A stretch of DNA of 64,000 nucleotides from Isoetes taiwanensis (taxonomy: Eukaryota > Streptophyta > Lycopodiopsida > Isoetales > Isoetaceae), in assembly GCA_021234155.1 (NCBI GenBank), contig JAJEKV010000004.1:4032109-4096108 (forward strand). The letters are read 5' to 3'. Both the position numbers and the translations under genes were made by a program. Positions 57,122-64,000 of the stretch are shown in pieces. The notes below the pieces were generated by a model. It searched no databases. It was not told the origin of the DNA and saw only the letters and a program-made list of their open reading frames with translations. Each line of letters opens with the position of its first letter. Position 1 is the stretch's first letter.

Positions 57122-58039
57122 TTGAGCTTGCTAATATTGATGGGTAATACCATGTTTGCTCCCTGTTTAAGAGGTATAATCTGGCTGCTCCATCACCATA
57201 CCAAGGGCAGGACCAAGTTACCCTATAGATACTTGCTCAACAATCCTAGGAAATGTTACACACATCTTTTCCCTCATAACCAAAGCATGTGGTTAATCTA
57301 CACCATCATGGCCTTTAATGCTATAGAATGCTTCTTTTTTTTCTACTGGATTGGAAATCTGCAGCATTACAATGCTTATCACCACTTCCCAAGCTTGCGG
57401 TGGGATTTTTCCAATAAACATCGACACGAAATTGCGGTGCCAATGTTGTCAACTTGGGAGATCTTTCACCCTTTATGCTAGTGATATATGTCGGTTTGAT
57501 GTAAGATCAACCTGACCATTTAGATACTGTTTTTGTTGATTTGCTCTAGTTCTAAATCTGTAGCCATATATATCTAGGCAGAACACTAGAGTCAAGGAGA
57601 ACATAAAGCGTTTTCACAAAGAAAAAATCTAGTATTAGTAGGTTATGCTGCGGAGCTAAAGACTCCTTGCTCGTGATTCAGCATATCTGTTTGCGGCGGT
57701 GTTCTTCATTTGTCTATGTGAACACAGGAAGGTTCAAAATGATGGGCTGAATTTCTCCATATTTAACATTATATTTGAGGTGATCAGGCAAGATTACATA
57801 TATGATGATAACAAAGAGAGAAAGCTGAATAATTCAGGCAAGTCATGCACTGATGTGCTATGGAGTTTGTCAGAAAATTTGATGTTGAATCTAAACTGCT
57901 AATGGTTCTGGTGATGCTGCTAGGAAGGCACAGGGGTCTAGCAGAGAACATAGATGTGGCTGCAAGGGTCCCTCGCAGAACTGGCTCATATGCTTCCATG
58001 ACCTCCATACCTCCATCGATGCAAGGCTATATGCTTTGA
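57122..58039 (+). pseudogene. HKT/TRK-type cation transporter, decayed
   Basis: Three exon-like blocks. The first, 57122-57480, after a TTGTAG acceptor, reads LLILMGNTMFAPCLRGIIWL and YLLNNPRKCYTHLFP, the HKT segment with the GNT(L/M)F pore-adjacent motif; it then shifts frame (GGIFPINIDTKLR; NVVNLGDLSPFMLVIYVGLM), corresponding to FQS.N.RH.GE and the next helix. The second, about 57690-57780, reads VFFICLCEHRKVQNDGLNFS and IFNIIFEV. The third, about 57850-58039, reads KFDVESKLLMVLVMLLGRHR and GLAENID, the C-terminal helix of TRK/HKT transporters. These are plasma-membrane Na+/K+ transporters. At least three frame changes and a missing N-terminal half make it a pseudogene. Confidence 0.75.
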
Positions 58040-59605
58040 AAGAGGCCCTTGTGTCGTTCTGGGAATAAGACAGACATATTTAGTACTCTTGTGTCATTCT
58101 TGTGTAGGGGCCTGCGAAATGTAAGCTCCCATAGCTTCCCAAATCAAACCCTCATAACTTTCCTCCTTTCTTTCTGCTTTTCTCTATGATACGCTGTTGG
58201 AAATAGGGGTCTGCCGCGAGGGCAAAGGGATGTATGGAGTTTGATTAAGAAGACTATTTTATGCCTTGGAAGATCAAAATGTCAGATAGTCTGAATTCTA
58301 AATGTTGGCAACGTCCAAATTTGATCTCAGCTGCCAATTTTTTTTGCATCTAAGAACACAATATACAGCGAATTGGGCCCTCCCAAACAGGAAATTGAAG
58401 GAATGGTTAGAATCAACACCAATTTTAGTCTTTGGCTCGCAGAGCACATCCTTAGGATCCGGACACTCAAAATTCATAGGCCAAGGCTAACTAACGGAAT
58501 TAGCTAATCTAATTAACTAAGGCAAAACGAGCGGATTGTCTCTGAGTTCTATGTGCTAACACAGCCAGATGAATACGTGCTAGGGAATTAGATTAAAATT
58601 GATTCTCTAGCACATAAATTTTGAAATATTGGACGATAAACAATCGAGGGCCATTTAATACAAGTTTTGTGGCAATCATGATAAAAAAAATCCATTCAAA
58701 CAATTATCTGTAGGAACGTACCTGGGATTTCTTCTTTGGCTCTCTGCGTTGCCTGTTGTATCAGGCTTCTCTTTACAGTGCCGGTTTGGGCTCTATAGGT
58801 GCAATAGCGCAGAGTAAAGCCTTTAGCTGGTTCACACAACTCTGTTGCTTAGCGACCGGAAGGGAAATCTGCGCTTTGCGGAAAAAATACCTATTACTTA
58901 TTATTTTGAAAACCTTTCATGGGCACGTGCGATCGGAAAGTTGCCGGAAAAAGAAGGCTAAAAAGTCACTAATTCCAAAAAAAAAAAAAAATTGCTAGTA
59001 ATCTTATATATAGGAAGGATATGCAGGTCCACAGCATGATATTTGAAGCAGCCTTCAATTCTTACCCCTTTATTATAATTTCTACAGATTTTGTAAGTCC
59101 ATCTAAGATGCTTGTCGCATTCAAATGTCTCAGATGATCAGGTTTGGCATGTGCGCAGTGCTGAAGTGATCAGGTTTGGCATGTGCAGTGCTGAATAAAG
59201 CTTGTTGATTTAAAACTGTTTGTTTGCTTTGTTAAAATTTTAAAATTTATTTGATAAAAATCAATAGCTGTTGTGCATGACACATGGTACTCTTTCCCAT
59301 CCTTGCAGTTTGCAAGGGCTTGGTATACAAATAAGATTTTTGCAATGGGAAGCTTAATTGATCAATGATGTCTCTTGTATCAAGCTTGTAAACTATGGTG
59401 GTTTTTAATGCCAATAGTTCTCTTAAATGTTATATTTTGACATTGATATTCAAATGTTATATTTTTAAATTTGAAAACCACGTGTGGACCTATTATGATT
59501 TAACCCTTAAATACGGGCCGTGTAAAACTTCAATGTCAAACTTGCAAAACTATTTCTTATTGCGTGGGATATCTTTCTTATTGTTTCTTCTGTATTTTAT
59601 TGTTG
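58040..59605. other. Intergenic DNA
   Basis: No gene recognised. A 28-bp tandem repeat (gatcaggtttggcatgtg twice) lies at 59137-59195, and an A-run at 58978-58991 ends a segment of about 250 bp that could be a retroposed sequence. Confidence 0.4.
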
Positions 59606-60769
59606 TTTTTAACATTCAACATATAAAAATTAAATCCCCCAACACATAACAACCAACACATAACAACCATTGACATTAACAACCAACACATAACTACCAT
59701 TGACATTAATTAACACAACCATTGGGTCCAACACATTTAAATTAAAATCCCCCTTAAACCCCCTTTGGTTTAGGTGCATATTCACACGGGGGGTGACTCC
59801 GGGCAACGAGAGCTGTTGGATAGGCATATTCACCCCTCATTCCTTAATCTACACCGTACGTAAAGTTCCTCATTTGTGGGGTATGCAAGTACAAAATTTG
59901 CTATACTGTATAACAAGATTCGCAAAATACTATAAGATTTCAAGCGGAATACTATATAGTGTTGATTTCGTACGTGCAAAATACAATTATGAGGGCTCTC
60001 GCTGCCCTACGTCACCCTCTGTGTGAATATGCACCTAAACCAAAGGGGGTTTAAGGGGGATTTTAATTTAAATGTGTTGGACCTAATGGTTGTGTTAATT
60101 AATGTCAATGGTAGTTATGTGTTGGTTTTTAATGTCAATGGTTGTTATGTGTTGGTTGTTATGTGTTGGAGGATTTAATTTTTATATGTTGGATGTTAAT
60201 GGTTTGTGTTGCAAAAAAAAATTGTTGGCCCCTTCGGGGCCTTAGGGTTCAGGTGTGACAAAAATTTTAGAATTCAAACCAGAAAAAAACTAGAATTTAT
60301 TTGAGGCTTTCATCACCCGTAGCTTTTGAATTTGATCACAATAAAATAAATAGAACATAAGTAAAAGTTACCATAAAGATAGAGCAGATTGATCCCATTA
60401 TTCTGAAAGTCATAGAGTTTGCAACACCCATACACAAACATTTTTCAACTGGAATTTAACAGCAACCTTTGGCCTCCATGGATTCTTGTGGTGAGAAACC
60501 AAAGTGGAAAATTTTTCTGCTTGTTAGCACAAGGATCTAGAAGCCTTGGAATTTGCTTAATAACTGCCTCAAAATCTAAAAATGCATGGTAATTTTTTGC
60601 AAGCTTCATTCGGAATGAGCCATAAAACAATATCCAATAGCGCAGTCCCGTATTAATCAGCTGATAGGATGTGAAAGCCTACCAAACCCGACCGAAAAAT
60701 TGCTGTTTTAGCATAGATAACTTAACCAAACATATCCATATCATACACTATCAAAAAGATCTCAGAGAA
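59606..60769. mobile_element. Foldback element with long inverted arms
   Basis: Arms 59606-59805 and about 60010-60200 are inverted copies (caacacataacaaccaacac, ccccctttggtttaggtgca). They flank a centre of about 200 bp whose own edges are also inverted (cgggcaacgagagct against agggctctcgctgccct). The right side continues with the GGCCCCTTCGGGGCC palindrome and a unique-looking part to 60769, where the LINE tail begins. The copy at 23930-24925 is the same element without the left arm. Confidence 0.7.
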
Positions 60770-61586
60770 TCGAATAGAATAGAATAGAATAGAATAGAAT
60801 AGAATAGAATAGTTTTTTTATCGTCCACTGAGACCAATCGGCCTATGGGACCCAGAAGGAGCGCAGCAAACTTATTACTGTCCGGGTTAAAAAACCCCCG
60901 CCCCGAAGGGTTTTCGAGGGAAAAACCGTGGCAGTAATAAGAATGCTGTCAAACTGTACAAGTATACATCATCATGAAATAAATGTGTATGTACATGTCA
61001 AGTGCGTGCCCGAGGATATAGCTGATCTTGCATGTCCATGACCTCCTGAAGGTATGATCCTAGCATCCGTACGGATGCCGTGCTCAATGTCACATGTAGC
61101 GGTGGCCGGGCCCGACCAACTCAAAGATAGCGTCCGGATTTGATCATATCTTTGGGCAACTTTGAAGGGTATGAGATTCATCCTCAATGACTCCCATTTG
61201 GCAACATTGACAGAGCTTGTCCTGACGTGGCTCACCAATCCATCTGTCTGTCTCAATTCGAAGATGATGTGCCCCTGTGCGAATGGAGGCAATGAGTCTG
61301 CGTCTTTTCATGGGCAAGTGGGTGCGCAGGTAGCATTGTGGGCCTCGTTCCAATGTGGGATTTATGTGGCGCTGGTAGTGTGCTGTCTTGACCTGTTCAA
61401 GGGCGCTGGCATCCCAAAGCTTGCTGATGAAGCAAGCATCAAGATATTGCCTCAAGCTATGGCGATCTGCCTCTGTTTGCACATGTATGCACCTGTGCTC
61501 CTGCACATTCCATCTAGCCATCCATTGAGCTCTCTTTTCCCTCCAGCAGGCCTTGAGGCGTTGTGGCCCCATTGCCATGATATAAG

Positions 61587-62369
61587 CTAGTTTTGGAAGA
61601 CGAGCATCGTCCATGTTGACCACCTTCTGAAAATAGACAATGTGGCGATCAAGGGGCCCTCGAAGAGGCAAGTAAGAATCTGTTTCCTGCAGAGAATTTG
61701 GTATGGGACTGTGGACTTCACCCTAGTGCTCGTACCAAGAAGGCTTTTCTCGCGACCGCTCCAAGTCATTCCAAGTAGCTTAGGGATACCATTGGGCCCC
61801 ATACTTCCACCCCGTATAAAAGGACGGGCTCCACTAAGACTTTGAACAGTGTGACTGATGGGTCCAATCATACAACTCCGCTCTATGACTATTGTTTTGC
61901 ATTGCATAGAGTGCTTTCCAGCCCGTCGTAACTTCGTGAGCCGTATGGATGTGTCCCGGTGCATAGTAGACGGAAACTCCACTCCCAAATATTTGTATGT
62001 GGATGCTACTTCCACATTCGCCCCTCGATAACGGAAGGAGGGGATCCCTACCGTCGTGGAAGATGATATGAAAACCACCTTAGTCTTGGCCAAGTTGACG
62101 CCAAGATATCGGGCCGCTTGACAAAATGTGTCCGTGGCATCGAGATGTCGTTGCATGTCCGCTGGTGTGTAAGCTAGGAGGTCCACATCATCGCGATATA
62201 TTAACCGCTTGATGATCCGGTAGAGAAGGTGAGCCCCGCCGCCCCCATTATCGCCAGCTCTCCAATTGATCAATGTAAAGCCCAAACAATGTGGGGGGAG
62301 AGGGCATCCCCGGCGAACCCCGATACTACTATCAAATGGTTGGCTTGTCGGCCGAAACCGACCCAGCAT
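61587..62369 (-). pseudogene. LINE reverse transcriptase palm, YRDD variant
   Basis: A 260-codon open frame has SIGVRRGCPLPPH, LIYRDDVDLLAYTPADMQRH and ASTYKYLGVEFPSTMHRDTS. The catalytic YADD box reads YRDD here, while the related copy near 18.3 kb keeps YADD, so this is a mutated palm. Upstream RT motifs are in other frames. The next frame (61671-61144) carries CQCCQMGVIEDESHTLQSCP, a Cys/His C-terminal motif. Confidence 0.75.
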
Positions 62370-63480
62370 CTTTCATAAAGCCGGCATTAATCGTGATTCT
62401 CGCAAATCTACCAGGAACCCCAAACCGCCGCAATCTTGCCCATAGTTTTTCCCCGAGGCACGGTGTCAAATGCCTTTGCAAAATCCACGGCAACAATATA
62501 GATCCCGACGGCGGGTTCCTTTGTCTTCAACCGAGAGCTCGCAATGTGAAGATGTGGTCAATGGTTGAGTGTCGTGGTCGAATCCCGCCACGGGTGAGGG
62601 CCGTATCTCTCACGCCTCCCTTGAAAGATCAACCGCTGCTTTCGAGAATCCCAAAGCAATTTTGCAAACACCGAACCGACCATGATTGTTCGGTAAGAAT
62701 TGGGCAAGCGCGGGTCACCGCCTTATAGATGGGAACAACTCGCTATTGGTCCACTTTGATCGGGAAGCCTTCTGTAATGCCTTGTTGAACAAGGCTACAA
62801 GATCGGTATTATGGACGGCCCTACCCACTTAAGCAATTCTGCCCGCATGCCATCCGTGTCAGGGGCTTTCCCATTGGCAAGACGCCGTAAGCCTTGTTCC
62901 ACGCCCCGAATGCGGATTTCCAAAGACCGGGCCTTCTTGCGGGGGTAATGCCGCATGTGCACCCCGAGGGTCGTATATCCGTTGCAAGTATTGCCTCCAT
63001 CGCCGGGAGTGATGTTCCCCGTGGGTTGTACCGGCTTTCTAAGAACCCTTCGCCGGAAGGTCCCGGGGTGACGTTCCGGGAGATAAAACATTTCCCTTTG
63101 ATGTGCCGCAATGTGCCCGGCTTTCTTAGCTTTAAGGAAGACGCTGCATCTTTGTTCGACCGCATGTGGGCGTGGCGTGGTCGTGGACTTGGCGGAGCTA
63201 GCGTTTGTGTTCCTTGCACTCGCATCAAGCCATTGATTACGTGGGAAGGTTGTGTTCTGGGAGGTCCGTCGCTGGGCGCGCTTATCCCAAAGCATCTCTC
63301 GCCGCATCCTAAGCACATCCACCGGGCCGTATCATTTGCTCTAGTGTAGGATATTGCAAAATTTCTGCCAGGTCATCTATAAGCATCCGGGCATAAGCCC
63401 CGCGATGTTCATAATCCAATCGCAGGTGAGGCATGTGAGGAGTCAGGGCACGGGGGTTCGCACAACCCGCCAAGCCAACT

Positions 63481-63921
63481 TCAAGTAAAGTGGTAAGTGG
63501 TCCGAGTCGATCTCTTCATCCCTATTAGTTGTTCCCACTGGAAGTGCTTGACGACATGCATATCCCCGCCGTGCACCAAAGACATAGTCCACCACACTAG
63601 ATCCTCCCCCCGGTTTCCCCGTCTACAAGTGCTCTTGCGGGTGGCGGCCATCGTGCCGTACCCATTGCAGATTACTGTGTCAAAGATACCACAGAGCAAA
63701 AGCAATTGTCTACCATAGCGTGTGACCCGATTGTCATCCGATGTCCGTGGCCAAGCCGCTTTGCAGACGCAGTACCGCAATATATCATCGATCAAGGGAT
63801 CAAATCTCATGGGTTGTTCTACCCGCGCCGCGTTGAAGTCTCCAAGGAGTATGACACCGCCTAACCGCTTATGCCGCCAGATGTCATCATATAGATCGAC
63901 ATAGGGGTCCAGCCTATCCAC
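63481..63921 (-). pseudogene. LINE endonuclease, C-terminal part
   Basis: LGGVILLGDFNAARVE holds the conserved GDFN of APE-type endonucleases; SDDNRVTRYGRQLLLL follows as in the copy at 13.5 kb. The frame starts MDRLDPYVDLYDDIW. Upstream parts lie beyond the window edge. Confidence 0.7.
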
Positions 63922-64000
63922 ATCCGAAAGTGGGTGTGATAGAAGTTGCTTTTCGTGATGTGGAAAGTAGCAGTCGCCACAAAGAGGGTCTCATTATGCA

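Larger units (their letters stand above)
60770..64000 (-). mobile_element. Antisense LINE, runs off the window
   Basis: On the minus strand: endonuclease (63921-63481 and beyond the edge), linker (63322-62795), RT (about 62700-61587), C-terminal domain (61671-60972), 3' UTR stem-loop region, 3' box (60821-60855) and a TATTC microsatellite tail (60771-60815). It is the same subfamily as the sense LINE at 17.3-19.7 kb. The tail inserts into the foldback element between TCTCTGAG-like bases that are continuous at 23942. Confidence 0.8.

Overview
The window is repeat-dense nuclear DNA of a land plant: nested LINEs, Ty3/gypsy pieces, Helitrons, hAT- and Harbinger-like elements, long (GA)n tracts, and a few genes with introns. 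A likely fragment of a cilium gene (IFT139/TTC21-like, near 30.3-31.0 kb) would fit a plant with swimming sperm. Together with the LINE types this suggests a seed-free vascular plant, perhaps a fern, but the species cannot be fixed from the sequence. No rRNA, organelle DNA, bacterial operon or CRISPR array was seen.

Layout. 1-10.5 kb: an antisense LINE fragment, a tRNA-derived SINE, then an L1-type LINE repeat present twice. The second L1 copy is split by a 6.3-kb block of three elements with GGCCACATGC inverted ends separated by (GA)n tracts. The middle element carries a broken Harbinger-type transposase, itself split by a hAT-type insertion with a perfect 8-bp target duplication. 10.5-20.3 kb: an antisense LINE, the integrase-chromodomain end of a Ty3/gypsy chromovirus with its polypurine tract and 3' LTR, and a sense LINE. 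21.2-28.9 kb: a LINE-related unit of about 1.1 kb in three tandem copies; the middle copy is split by a 4.4-kb Helitron that carries host exons, including one of folylpolyglutamate synthase (FPGS). 28.9-34.9 kb: a second Helitron end next to a mosaic of LRR and IFT139-like fragments, then several MITEs and a hAT relic.

35.0-36.6 kb holds the best host gene, a three-exon acyltransferase-like gene that splices in frame to 463 codons. 37.3-45.5 kb has a third Helitron end, tandem duplications, two unrecognised broken coding regions, GATCGC-type palindromic repeats and a small two-exon gene. 45.9-47.4 kb is a three-exon gene of unknown function (237 aa) with a CAC-rich minisatellite in its second intron. 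48.5-52.7 kb is a chimeric Ty3/gypsy region: one element with the unusual order zinc knuckles-protease-RNase H-RT is joined to the protease-RT-RNase H of another. 53.3-64 kb contains an L1 piece, an LTR with its primer-binding site, an HKT-type ion-transporter pseudogene, a foldback element and another antisense LINE running off the window.

Most of the DNA is therefore mobile-element debris. The elements interrupt one another in an order that can be read from intact paralogous empty sites. Exon calls are manual, by matching splice sites and reading phase; family names rest on remembered motifs, not on searches.
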